DNA from: Ramlibacter sp.
Lineage (GTDB): Bacteria > Pseudomonadota > Gammaproteobacteria > Burkholderiales > Burkholderiaceae_C
Assembly: GCA_028292245.1 (NCBI GenBank)
Contig: JAQGMS010000196.1
Span: forward strand, 1-50,954
Length of the DNA: 50,954 bases
Direction: 5' to 3'
Made by a program: the position numbers and the translations under genes. Within the stretch, counting starts at the first letter, position 1. Each line of letters opens with the position of its first letter. The notes beneath the pieces are model-generated. The model was given only the letters and a program-made list of their open reading frames with translations, was not told where the DNA came from and did no database searches. Positions 28,337 to 36,281 of this stretch are shown piece by piece.

Positions 28337-29115
28337 CACATACCTCTGAAAGTTGGCTCGCGTTTCTCGTGCCAGGCCGCGACCCCTTCGCGAAAATCCT
28401 GCGACCGGGTCGTCTGCACATGGCTGCGTTGCGTTGCGTCCGGGTCGAGCGAATTGCTGCCGATCGCATTGAGCGCGCGCTTCATGCCGGAAACCGCCAG
28501 GGGCGCCATGCCCGCCGCGCGTGCCGCGGTTGCCTGCGCGAGTTCAGCCAATTGCTCCGGCTCGACCACCGCGTGCAGGAAACCCATTGCCAGCATCTGT
28601 TGCGCGTCGAGCGTTTCGCCCAGGAGGAACAATCTCTTGGCGTTGTCCAGCCCCAGGCGTGAGACGTAGCGCTGCATTCCACTGGTGTAGTACTGCAGCC
28701 CGAGACGGGCGGCCGGCATGCGCATGCGCGCAGCGGGCACCCCGTAGCGAAAGTCGCACGCCATGGCCAGATCGATCGAGCCGCCATAGACGCCGCCGTT
28801 CAAGGCACACACGGTCACTTGGGGCAGCGCTTCGAATGCATTCACCGCCTGTTCGAACGGACTGGAAACGGATTCGGCCTCATCGCCGCCGGCCGGCCTG
28901 TCGCGCAGCGCGGTCAAGTCGTAGCCGGCGCTGAACTGAGGGCCGGCCGCCGTCAGGACAACGGCCCGGACCGAGCGATCGGCGCTGATCGCCGCGCAGT
29001 GATCCAGCAGGACGGACACGTCGCCAGCCTCGATGCGGTTGGCTTGCTCGGGCCGGCGCAGCCTGATCGTCGCCACGGCGTTGCGCACTTCCAAGCTGGG
29101 GGAGCCGGTAGACAT
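28336..29115 (-). CDS. Enoyl-CoA hydratase/isomerase family protein (paralogue 5)
   Basis: A 259-residue crotonase-fold protein with GPQFSAGYDLTAL as its first oxyanion motif (Tyr replaces the usual Gly or Ala-Asp context) and NGGVYGGSIDLAMACDFRYG as the second. The catalytic region reads ARLGLQYYTSGMQRYVSRLG, without any of the known acidic catalytic residues, so the chemistry is uncertain. It is the first gene of the 22-gene block, and the start at 29115 faces a 131-bp divergent promoter region with palindromes. A longer upstream frame is unlikely because it would run through those operator-like sites. Confidence 0.85.
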   Translation of the reverse strand: MSTGSPSLEVRNAVATIRLRRPEQANRIEAGDVSVLLDHCAAISADRSVRAVVLTAAGPQFSAGYDLTALRDRPAGGDEAESVSSPFEQAVNAFEALPQVTVCALNGGVYGGSIDLAMACDFRYGVPAARMRMPAARLGLQYYTSGMQRYVSRLGLDNAKRLFLLGETLDAQQMLAMGFLHAVVEPEQLAELAQATAARAAGMAPLAVSGMKRALNAIGSNSLDPDATQRSHVQTTRSQDFREGVAAWHEKREPTFRGM

Positions 29116-29246
29116 TCGATAAATCCTTTGTATACGATATTCTGCCTTGTGTATGCCACACATGGCTAGTGGTATATACCGATACGCGCCGGCGCCCAGT
29201 CCGGCGAACCTAGGGGGGTGCTGCGCAACGCGCAACGAAGGTCAAC
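29116..29246. promoter_or_regulatory. Divergent promoter region with operator-like palindromes
   Basis: This gap separates the first gene of the minus-strand block from the plus-strand Bug and GntR genes. It holds three palindromic sites: TTGTATACGA at 29128-29137 (one mismatch from perfect), TGTGT-n5-ACACA at 29148-29162, and GGTATATACC at 29171-29180 (perfect). The GTATAC core is similar to sites bound by many GntR/FCD regulators, and a GntR/FCD gene follows at 30260. The assignment of the sites to that regulator is inference. Confidence 0.5.
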
Positions 29247-30242
29247 ATGAATCAACCGTTCTCCAGCCCCCGCCGATGGGCCGTCAAAACATTGCTGGCT
29301 TGTATTGCCGCTGTCGCCGCCGGCACCGCAGCCGCGGAATATCCAGACAAGCCGATCCGTTTTGTCCTTCCGGTATCGGCCGGCGGCGGGGCCGATGTCA
29401 CCGCCCGCCACGTGGCCCTGCGATTGGCCAAGCGCCTCGGCCAGCCCATCCTGATCGACAACAAGACCGGTGCCGGCGGAATGCTCGCGGCGGATACGGT
29501 GGCCAAGGCGGCGCCGGATGGGTACACCTTCTTCTGGGGGGTCATGCCGGGGTACACGCTGCTGCCGTCGCTGGTGCGGCAGGTTCCCTACGACACCGCC
29601 AAAGACCTGATCATGGTCACGACCGTCACCAAGTACCCCACCATCCTGGTCGTCCACAAGGACGTGCCGGCCAGGACGGCCCAGGAACTCGCCGCCCTGC
29701 TCAGGGCCAACCCCGAAAAGTATTCGTACGGAACATCGGAAGCCACCGCCCGATTCATCTCGGCCCGCTTCATGCGCAAACTCGGCGTCCAGGGCCGGGT
29801 CGTCCACGTGCCCTACAAGGGCGCGCCGCAACAGCTCACCGACACGGCCGCCGGCTTGTTGCAGTTCGGTATCACCAGCATGGGTGCGATCCAGCCCTTT
29901 CTTGAAGGCGGCAAGCTGCGCGTGCTGGCGGTGCTGGGCGACAACCGCCTGCCGGGGCTGCCGGGAATCCCCACGCTGGCCGAGGTAGGATTCCCGGACG
30001 TTGCCGTTCCGATAGCCAACGCCCTGTTCGCCCCAGCCAATACGCCACGGGTGGTGCTCGAGCGCATGCGGGCGGACGTCAACGCGGTCCTTCACGCCGA
30101 CGACCCCGACCTGAAGAGCTGGTTGCTGAGCAGCGCGCAGGAGCCCGGTGGCGAGCCCGTCAGTGAAGCGCAGGAGCGCTTCAAGCGCGACTACGAGACG
30201 ATTTCCAGGGAAGCCAGCGAACTGGGAATCAGGCCGGAATAG
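29247..30242 (+). CDS. Bug-family (TctC-like) periplasmic solute-binding protein, second
   Basis: A 331-residue Bug protein. A signal peptide (VKTLLACIAAVAAGTAAA) precedes YPDKPIRFVLPVSAGGGADV, the standard mature start; APDGYTFFWGV and VPYKGAPQQL are further family motifs. It is divergent from the block's first gene and 17 bp upstream of the GntR gene, so it belongs to the same regulated unit. No TctAB subunits are present. It probably binds the carboxylate that the block degrades; its sequence differs considerably from that of the Bug protein at 14516-15508. Confidence 0.92.
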   Translation: MNQPFSSPRRWAVKTLLACIAAVAAGTAAAEYPDKPIRFVLPVSAGGGADVTARHVALRLAKRLGQPILIDNKTGAGGMLAADTVAKAAPDGYTFFWGVMPGYTLLPSLVRQVPYDTAKDLIMVTTVTKYPTILVVHKDVPARTAQELAALLRANPEKYSYGTSEATARFISARFMRKLGVQGRVVHVPYKGAPQQLTDTAAGLLQFGITSMGAIQPFLEGGKLRVLAVLGDNRLPGLPGIPTLAEVGFPDVAVPIANALFAPANTPRVVLERMRADVNAVLHADDPDLKSWLLSSAQEPGGEPVSEAQERFKRDYETISREASELGIRPE

Positions 30243-30259
30243 AACACCGAGGCAAAGGA

Positions 30260-30940
30260 ATGCTCAGCACCGTCACCCTGCCCGCCGCCAGCCGCTCCGC
30301 GGAAATCGCCGCCGAGCTGGAGCACGACATCGAAACGGCGCGCTTGCTGCCGGGTCAGCCCCTGGACGAGCGCGAACTGGCGGAGCGCTTCGGCGTCTCG
30401 CGCACGCCGGTGCGTGAAGCCGTGCAGCAACTCACTACCAGGGGGCTGTTGCGGGTCATCCCCCGCCAAGGCATCTTCGTGGCGCGCATGTCGATCGCCG
30501 AGTTGCGCGCCATGTTCGAAGTGCTGGCCGAACTGGAAGGCGCCTGTGCCAAGCTGGCGGCCCGCCGGATGGACGACCTGTCGCGCTCGAAGATGCAGGA
30601 CGCGTGCGCCCGCTGCGTCAAGGCCGCGGCCAGCGAGAACGTGGCGGCATATACCAAGGCCAACGCCGATTTCCACGAAGCACTCTACGGAGGCGCCCAC
30701 AACATGTTCCTGGCCGAGCAATTGCGCTCCATCCGGCGCCGTACACAGATGTATCGGAGTTCATTCCAGCGGCCCGGGCAGATGCAGCGATCGGCGCAAG
30801 ACCATCTCCGGGTTGCCAAGGCCGTGCTGGCCGGCGACGCGCTCACGGCGCAGCGAGAAATGGTGGAGCACATCGCGGTGGGCGGGGCCGGCTTTGCAGA
30901 GTTTGTGTCGATGCTGCCGCCTGGGATGCTGGCCTCATAG
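30260..30940 (+). CDS. GntR-family transcriptional regulator (FCD domain)
   Basis: A 226-residue regulator. An N-terminal winged helix-turn-helix (LDERELAERFGVSRTPVREA near residues 35-54, RQGIFVARMS wing near 70) is followed by an all-helical FCD ligand domain with the metal or ligand residues in NADFHEALYG, QDHLRVAKAVLAGD and VEHI. FCD proteins are mostly repressors released by a carboxylate or its CoA ester. Placed behind a Bug gene and opposite the catabolic block, it is the best candidate for the block's regulator, acting on the palindromes at 29128-29180 (inference). Confidence 0.9.
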   Translation: MLSTVTLPAASRSAEIAAELEHDIETARLLPGQPLDERELAERFGVSRTPVREAVQQLTTRGLLRVIPRQGIFVARMSIAELRAMFEVLAELEGACAKLAARRMDDLSRSKMQDACARCVKAAASENVAAYTKANADFHEALYGGAHNMFLAEQLRSIRRRTQMYRSSFQRPGQMQRSAQDHLRVAKAVLAGDALTAQREMVEHIAVGGAGFAEFVSMLPPGMLAS

Positions 30941-30988
30941 ACAAACGGTATCCGATCGATAACAATGCCTCATCCATTGGAGGCCGGC
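30941..30988 (+). promoter_or_regulatory. Short gap with palindromic sequence and RBS before the kinase-like gene
   Basis: The gap contains TATCCGATCGATA (30949-30961, an imperfect palindrome) and, at 30979-30983, a GGAGG-type ribosome binding site that points to the ATG at 30989 rather than the one at 30965. Whether the palindrome is a further regulator site is open. Confidence 0.3.
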
Positions 30989-31696
30989 ATGAGCGTACAC
31001 GCAATCTGCATCTCCCGCGCAATCTGGGTCGGCGCTGAAGACATCGCCACCGAGATCGCGAAAGAACTGGGCTTTCGTTATGTCGACGAGGAAATTGTCA
31101 ACCTCGCCGCCAAGCAACGAAACCTCAGCCCCACCGTGGTCGCGGACGCCGAGCGGCGCAAGTCGCTGCTCGGGCAACTGATCGCGGACATCAGCCGCGG
31201 CGGTGTGGGTGAATTGATCAACTACATCCCCAGCCAGGAAGCGCTGCCGACAGGCAACGACGACTTGCGCGTCCTCATACGTGACGCCATCCGCGACACC
31301 GCGAGCCAGGGCAACGTCGTCATCGTTGCGCACGCTGCCTCGTATGCGCTGCGTGGCCGCACGGACATCCTGCGCGTCCTCATCACCGGCACGCCGCTGG
31401 CGCGAGCCAAGCGCTGGCTGTTGACGAGCGGCGGGAAGAGCCCGGCCGAGGCGGCCGAGACGATCCGCGCCAGCGACGAGGCACGGGCCCATTACCTGAA
31501 GCGCTTTTACGGCGTCGATGCGGAACGGCCCGAGGACTACGACATCACGATATCGACCGACAACCTCAGCGCCGCGCAGGCCACCGAACTGATCATCCGG
31601 GCCGCCCGCGCCGTGGGCGCGAACTCGCTGGCTGCCGCCTCGGTGAAGACCGGATGGGACCGGGCACCTGCCAGTGCCGGTGGCCCGCCCGCGTAA
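30989..31696 (+). CDS. Cytidylate-kinase-like family protein with altered P-loop
   Basis: A 235-residue member of the cytidylate-kinase-like family (a P-loop nucleotide kinase fold). The first strand reads VHAICISRAIWVGAEDIATE, where relatives have ISRQ-GSGG-, so the glycine-rich loop is largely lost. Later parts are intact: LGFRYVDEEIV, VVIVAHAASYALRG and an RAKRWLLTSGG segment with DEARAHYLKRFYGVD resembling the lid region. The function of the family is poorly known. The start at 30989 fits the RBS. It follows the GntR gene and is convergent with the GNAT-like gene (23 bp apart). Confidence 0.72.
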   Translation: MSVHAICISRAIWVGAEDIATEIAKELGFRYVDEEIVNLAAKQRNLSPTVVADAERRKSLLGQLIADISRGGVGELINYIPSQEALPTGNDDLRVLIRDAIRDTASQGNVVIVAHAASYALRGRTDILRVLITGTPLARAKRWLLTSGGKSPAEAAETIRASDEARAHYLKRFYGVDAERPEDYDITISTDNLSAAQATELIIRAARAVGANSLAAASVKTGWDRAPASAGGPPA

Positions 31697-31719
31697 CCGG
31701 CGACCTTCGCCCCGCCGCG

Positions 31720-32745
31720 TCAAGGCGCAATGAAGAAGCTGCGTTTGGGCCCACGCGCGAAAGTCAGCAAGGCGTCGACGAGCTCGAACCCCTTGCTGCT
31801 GCGGTGCACCGCGTAGCGCGGGCGGATCTGCGCGCCGAAGCCGGCAAAAAATCGGGCCGCACCCGTGCTGGCGACACCATCGAAATCGAAGATCAGGCCG
31901 CGCCGCGACGCCTGTTGCATGCCGTGCCAGATCAGCAGGCTCACCGCTCCGTTGTCCGGGAATCGCGGGTCGCGTGTGGAAAGCAGGTACCAGAGCCGCC
32001 GGTCGTCCCAGACATACAGCACCGCGGCCACGATGGCCTTGGCAGCGTTGCGCACGGCAAAGATCCGCGCCTGGCCGCGAACGCTCGCGGCTTCGAAGAC
32101 CGAGGTGATGAGGGCAAGGTCGAAGTAGCTGTGGCGGCTGTCAAGGTCGAGGTTCTTGCGGTAGAAGCGCTCCAGCTCCCGCGGGTCGCCCACGGTTTCG
32201 AGCTGGCTGCGTTCGCCGGCGCGGCGGATGACGTTGCGGGTCTTGTCGCGCATGTTGCCCCACAGGACGTCTTCCGGGGCGGGGTGGATTTCGGCCGAGA
32301 ACTGCACGAAGGCGTCGAAGCCGTTGGCTTGGAATCCCATCACGTCCGGGGTGTCCGGGTGGCAGGTCTGCGAGAACAATCCCAGCGCCGGCAGCCGCCC
32401 GAGCAATTCGTTGAGGATGTCCATGCGGCGCAGCCAGCGCGTGTTGCTGCTGCCTTTGCCTTCATCGAGCGCCGGCCCCAGCAGGTGCGTCAGGGCAGGC
32501 ATCTCGCTGACCGCGAAGCCGCGCCTGCGTGACTGGAGATAGGGCAGCCAGCCGACGAGCTGGCCATGGTTGCGCAATTCGGCCGCCTGGTAGCGCCCGC
32601 CGGTCACGACCTCCAGCCACCAGCGTTCGTGGAAGATGGTCGGAGTCAACGGGCATGCCGGTCTAGGCGCGACCACTGGGCGCATCGGGACGGCGGCGGG
32701 CACCGGCCGGGCGATGTGGGCGTGGGGAAGGCGGACGACGGCCAT
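31720..32745 (-). CDS. GNAT/FemAB-like N-acyltransferase family protein
   Basis: A protein of about 341 residues when started at MAVVRLPHAH (32745); the frame stays open further upstream but that part is Arg/Cys-rich and looks non-coding. It resembles the acetyltransferase family also called BioF2 or FemAB-like: MRDKTRNVIRRAGE, FYRKNLDLDSRHSYFD, then ARIFAVRNAAKAIVAAVLYV and WYLLSTRDPRF with a C-terminal FDFDGVASTGAARFFAGFGA. These proteins transfer acyl or aminoacyl groups in cell-envelope metabolism. The substrate is unknown and no obvious partner gene is adjacent. The start is uncertain. Confidence 0.7.
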   Translation of the reverse strand: MAVVRLPHAHIARPVPAAVPMRPVVAPRPACPLTPTIFHERWWLEVVTGGRYQAAELRNHGQLVGWLPYLQSRRRGFAVSEMPALTHLLGPALDEGKGSSNTRWLRRMDILNELLGRLPALGLFSQTCHPDTPDVMGFQANGFDAFVQFSAEIHPAPEDVLWGNMRDKTRNVIRRAGERSQLETVGDPRELERFYRKNLDLDSRHSYFDLALITSVFEAASVRGQARIFAVRNAAKAIVAAVLYVWDDRRLWYLLSTRDPRFPDNGAVSLLIWHGMQQASRRGLIFDFDGVASTGAARFFAGFGAQIRPRYAVHRSSKGFELVDALLTFARGPKRSFFIAP

Positions 32746-33106
32746 CGCGACAGTTTGGCGCGGCCGAGCAGCGCAAATGTCAGCCGAAACCGATACCTGG
32801 TGAAAGCGGCAACCCGGCGGGTGCGTGTCGAGCTCTTCCTGGGCGGCTTTCCTCGGCGGCACGGGTCCCCGCGCACACCGCGATCTGGTCGAGCGTCGCA
32901 AGGCGGTGGTTTTTGTAACGGCGCAGCGGCAGCGATGCATTCGAAGTAGCAGTCGAAAAAGCCGCAGTCGTGCGCTCGCGCAAGGAAGAGGTGGCGTCAC
33001 TCTGAGTAGACCCTGACTCAAGCTTCTACGGACTAGCCCCAATACACAGGCAAGCCGCCGAGCCTAGATTCAACGAGCCCTCCTTCGGGTGAAAACGGAG
33101 ACAGAT
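32746..33106. other. 361-bp divergent intergenic region, no gene recognised
   Basis: It lies between the divergent GNAT-like gene and the lipoprotein gene. It is less GC-rich than its surroundings towards the right end, and includes a CGGAG ribosome binding site at 33096-33100 for the ATG at 33107. A GTG-started frame at 33089 would extend the lipoprotein by six residues and is less likely. I see no RNA gene, convincing promoter pair or repeat in it. Confidence 0.5.
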
Positions 33107-34327
33107 ATGCGTCGATTTCTACTTCCCTGTATCAGCGCGTTGGCAGTTGTCGCGGCCTGTGGTGGCGGAGGCGATTCCGGCCCCAAGCTCCTGCGACTCA
33201 CCGAAATTCCCGGCGTGGGCGCAGGCACAAACTTTGCATTTGACCTGGGTGTCGTCGTCGGCAACCGGTACTACTTCACCGACAGAAACAATGCTGCGGT
33301 TGATGTTTTCGACACCGCAACCAGTGCGCTGCTGGCCCAGATCAAAGGATCGGGCGCCAACGCCTTCGCCGGCGTGGGGCGCAACAGCGCCGGCGTTGCG
33401 GACAATGCGATCTCCGGACCGGACGGGATCAATCCGGTTGGAAATCTCCTCTACGTTGGTGACGTCAACTCGGTGAAGATCGTTGACCCGGCGGCGGGAC
33501 AGGTGATAAAGACCATCGTTGTCGGCAGCTCCGGCAAACGCGCCGACGAAGGCTGTGTCGATTCGGTTCACGGCCTCTACATGATCTCGACACCTGAAGC
33601 CGATACGCCATTCGCGACGTTCATCAACACCGCGACACAGGCGATCGTCGCGCAGGTGACCTTCACCGATGCCAGTGGAGCGCCATCGGCAGGCCTGGAA
33701 CAGTGCCGCTACGACCCCGCGAGCGACACGTTCTTCGTCAACGACGATGGCACTACCGCGAACCCACATGGGGAACTGGTGGCGATCCCCGGTGCTTCCA
33801 TCCGCGGCATCGCGCCGGGTGCGACGGTCAACTACACAAGTCTGGCGGGAGTGCGCGGGTACAGTGAAGGCAACTGCGATCCGACGGGATTGGCACTGGG
33901 GCCCGGGAACGATATCGCGGTCAACTGCCGTGAAGGCACTACGGGCGCGCCGTTGCTCGTGCAGATCATGGATCGCACGACGGGCAGGATCGTTGCCTCG
34001 ATCAATGCCGGCGGAGGAGACCAGCTCGAATACGATGCAGCGACCAACCGCTACTACAGCGGCGCAAGTCGCTGGACCGCGTCCGGCAACGCTGCAGTCA
34101 ACGGCGCCTGTAGCGCAGCGTCTCCTTGCACACCGGTGCTTGCGATCATCGACGCTGCGACTCGGAAACTCGTCGCGCAACTGCAAAGCGGGAACAACGC
34201 TCATTCCGTCGCCGTGGATCCGGTCACGTTCCGCGCATTTGTTCCTATCTCGTCCGCCATTTCCCCCAGCGGATGCGCGACTTGCGGTATCGAGCCTGCG
34301 GGCCTGCTGACTTTCGCGACGAATTGA
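33107..34327 (+). CDS. Putative lipoprotein with beta-propeller-like repeats, function unknown
   Basis: A 406-residue protein not recognised at the gene level. An N-terminal lipobox signal (LPCISALAVVAAC followed by GGGG) predicts a lipid-anchored protein. The mature chain contains repeated short segments of the form strand-turn-DxxT/A, such as AAVDVFDTATSALLAQIKG, VKIVDPAAGQVIKTIVVG and LAIIDAATRKLVAQLQSG, reminiscent of YVTN-type six- or seven-bladed propellers. Two Cys pairs near the C-terminus (CSAASPC, CATC) may form disulfides. No operon partner is apparent. The base composition is a little lower in GC than its neighbours, which may point to a different history. Confidence 0.72.
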   Translation: MRRFLLPCISALAVVAACGGGGDSGPKLLRLTEIPGVGAGTNFAFDLGVVVGNRYYFTDRNNAAVDVFDTATSALLAQIKGSGANAFAGVGRNSAGVADNAISGPDGINPVGNLLYVGDVNSVKIVDPAAGQVIKTIVVGSSGKRADEGCVDSVHGLYMISTPEADTPFATFINTATQAIVAQVTFTDASGAPSAGLEQCRYDPASDTFFVNDDGTTANPHGELVAIPGASIRGIAPGATVNYTSLAGVRGYSEGNCDPTGLALGPGNDIAVNCREGTTGAPLLVQIMDRTTGRIVASINAGGGDQLEYDAATNRYYSGASRWTASGNAAVNGACSAASPCTPVLAIIDAATRKLVAQLQSGNNAHSVAVDPVTFRAFVPISSAISPSGCATCGIEPAGLLTFATN

Positions 34328-34633
34328 GAGCGTGAACGCTTTCGTGGGCATGCCCAGGGTCTCTTGGGGAGGTGGGAGCATGCACAAGCCTTCTCGTTTC
34401 AAGCGTCTGAATCCGTGGCCGCAGCGGACAGCCTGGGGATGTCGCGCGTGGACCGCGTCACCTGCATGGGCGGCAATCCTGGGGTGCCCGGCGGCGCCCG
34501 GCCGATTCGCCAGTCGCGAGCCGAACTGGCGATGATTAATAGTCCCCGGCCGTTGTCGCCGCCGCTCTTGGCGTTCGGCGATTACAAGGTTGGGGTGAAT
34601 GAGCGGTTGCTAACTGCAGAGCCGGCGCTGGAA
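34328..34633. other. 306-bp intergenic region, no gene recognised
   Basis: The stretch between the lipoprotein gene and the tRNA holds short open frames in several directions, but none has a ribosome binding site and protein-like composition together. No hairpin with a T-run, no repeat and no RNA signature is visible. It may carry the decayed end of something older. Confidence 0.45.
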
Positions 34634-34710
34634 TGGTAGGGCGTGTTGGACTTGAACCAACGACCAAAGGATTATGAGTCCTCTGCTCTAACCAACTGAG
34701 CTAACGCCCC
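34634..34710 (-). tRNA. tRNA with CAU anticodon, probably tRNA-Ile2 (or elongator tRNA-Met)
   Basis: Read on the minus strand, 77 nt fold into a full cloverleaf: 7-bp acceptor stem (GGGGCGT with ACGCCCT, the first pair G-U), D arm GCTC...GAGC, anticodon loop CTCATAA with anticodon CAT, T arm GTTGG-TTCAAGT-CCAAC, discriminator A and an encoded CCA end. The anticodon-arm and variable-loop sequence (GGACTCATAATCC, TTTGGTC) resembles the isoleucine tRNA whose C34 is changed to lysidine more than elongator methionine tRNA, but identity cannot be settled by eye. It is not an initiator tRNA. Confidence 0.9.
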
Positions 34711-34765
34711 CCACAGCCGCCAATGCTACCCCGTCCGGGGCTTTGCTCTGGCTAAACTCGGACGC

Positions 34766-36268
34766 ATGCCGCCCAAGTCCAGCAAGACCTCCAGGCCGAA
34801 CCTGCCCAAGGCGCCGGCGCTCCCCGACCCGCAGCCTGCGTTCGAACGAGCCGTGGCGCTCCACCAGAACGGGCAACTGGCGCAGGCGGGCGCGCTTTAT
34901 GAAGAGATCGTCCGCGCCTCGCCCAGGCACGTCCCTTCCCTGCAGATGCTCGGGATTGTGGCGACCCAGCAGCGCGATTTCCAGCGCGCGGTCGACCTGT
35001 ACGACCGGGCCATCGCCCTGCAGCCGGAACTGGTCGAGGCTCATGCCAACCGGGGCATCGCGCTCAAGGAGCTCAAGCGCCTGCCCGACGCGATCGCCAG
35101 TTACGACCGGGCCATCGCGCTGCGGCCGCGCTACGCCACGGCGCTATTCAATCGTGGCAACGCGTTGGCGGAGGTCGGCCAATACGCTGCCGCGGTGGAA
35201 AGCTACGAACGGGCGATCGCGATCGAACCCGGCAATGCGGAGGCGCTGACCAACATGGGGAATGCGTACACCAACTCCTTGCAGCTGGACGCGGCGATCG
35301 CAAGCTATGACCGGGCCATCCGCATCCAGCCGGACTACCCCGACGGTTACTGGAACAAGTCGTGCGCGTTGCTGCTCAAGGGTGAACTCGCCGAGGGTTT
35401 TCGTCTTTTCGAGTGGCGTTGGAAAACCGCGAAGGTGCGCATGCAGCCGCGCAATTTCGCCGCTCCCTTGTGGCTGGGCGACGAGCCCCTTGCCGGCCGC
35501 ACCATCCTGCTGCATGCCGAGCAGGGACTGGGCGACACGATGCAGTTTTGCCGCTACGTCCCGATGGTGGCGGCGCTCGGCGGACGCGTGCTGTTCGAAG
35601 TGCCGCGCGCTCTGATGGGATTGCTGCGGACGCTGGACTGCGACGTCGAATGGATCGAGCAGGGCACGCCGCTGCCGCTTTTCGACTGCCACTGCCCGCT
35701 CATGTCCCTTCCGCTGGCTCTCAAGACCGACCTGCACAGCGTGCCGCATCCGGCGCCCTATTTGCGCACCAGCCCCGAGCACGTTCGCAAGTGGGCCGCG
35801 AAGCTGGGCCCGCGCACCAGGCCGCGGGTCGGTCTCGCATGGAGCGGCAGCCTGAACTACCCTAACGACAGGAATCGCAGCCTCGCGCTGTCGACGCTGG
35901 TCTCGCACCTGCCCGGCAGCTGCGACTACTTCAGCCTGCAAAACGCGGTGCGGGACAGCGACAAGCCAACGCTCGAGATGAACCCGCAGATACGGCATTT
36001 CGGCAGCGAGACGAACGACTTCACGGATGCCGCCGCGCTGTGCGAGTTGATGGATGTCGTCATCAGCGTGGACACCAGCTTCGCGCACCTGGCCGCCGCC
36101 CTGGGCAAGCCGACTTGGGTGCTGCTGCCGTACCGGCCCGATTGGCGATGGATGATCGATACCGCCGGCAGCCCCTGGTATTCGTCGGTGCGCCTCTACC
36201 GGCAGGGCCAGGATCGGGACTGGGCCGGGCCGCTGAAAGCGGCGGCCGCGGATCTGGCGAGGCTGTGA
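34766..36268 (+). CDS. TPR-repeat protein with C-terminal glycosyltransferase-9-like domain
   Basis: A 500-residue protein. Residues about 25-215 hold five tetratricopeptide repeats with the W/LG/AF pattern (for example AVDLYDRAIALQPELVEAHA, AIASYDRAIALRPRYATALF). From about 230 onward the chain has features of the GT9/heptosyltransferase-like fold: ILLHAEQGLGDTMQFCRYVP, RPRVGLAWSGSLNYPNDRNR, and CELMDVVISVDTSFAHLAAALGKPTWVLLP, where the Asp-Thr-Ser-x-x-H motif matches the nucleotide-sugar site region of GT9 enzymes. Such hybrids are common in betaproteobacteria and may modify surface glycans or proteins. It is convergent with hrcA (13-bp gap). The start ATG at 34766 has a short leader. Confidence 0.8.
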   Translation: MPPKSSKTSRPNLPKAPALPDPQPAFERAVALHQNGQLAQAGALYEEIVRASPRHVPSLQMLGIVATQQRDFQRAVDLYDRAIALQPELVEAHANRGIALKELKRLPDAIASYDRAIALRPRYATALFNRGNALAEVGQYAAAVESYERAIAIEPGNAEALTNMGNAYTNSLQLDAAIASYDRAIRIQPDYPDGYWNKSCALLLKGELAEGFRLFEWRWKTAKVRMQPRNFAAPLWLGDEPLAGRTILLHAEQGLGDTMQFCRYVPMVAALGGRVLFEVPRALMGLLRTLDCDVEWIEQGTPLPLFDCHCPLMSLPLALKTDLHSVPHPAPYLRTSPEHVRKWAAKLGPRTRPRVGLAWSGSLNYPNDRNRSLALSTLVSHLPGSCDYFSLQNAVRDSDKPTLEMNPQIRHFGSETNDFTDAAALCELMDVVISVDTSFAHLAAALGKPTWVLLPYRPDWRWMIDTAGSPWYSSVRLYRQGQDRDWAGPLKAAAADLARL

Positions 36269-36281
36269 ACCTTCGCAACGC

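Noticed and set aside
34332-34535. Small open frames after the lipoprotein gene
   Set aside because: No ribosome binding site, no recognisable sequence and overlapping frames in several directions.
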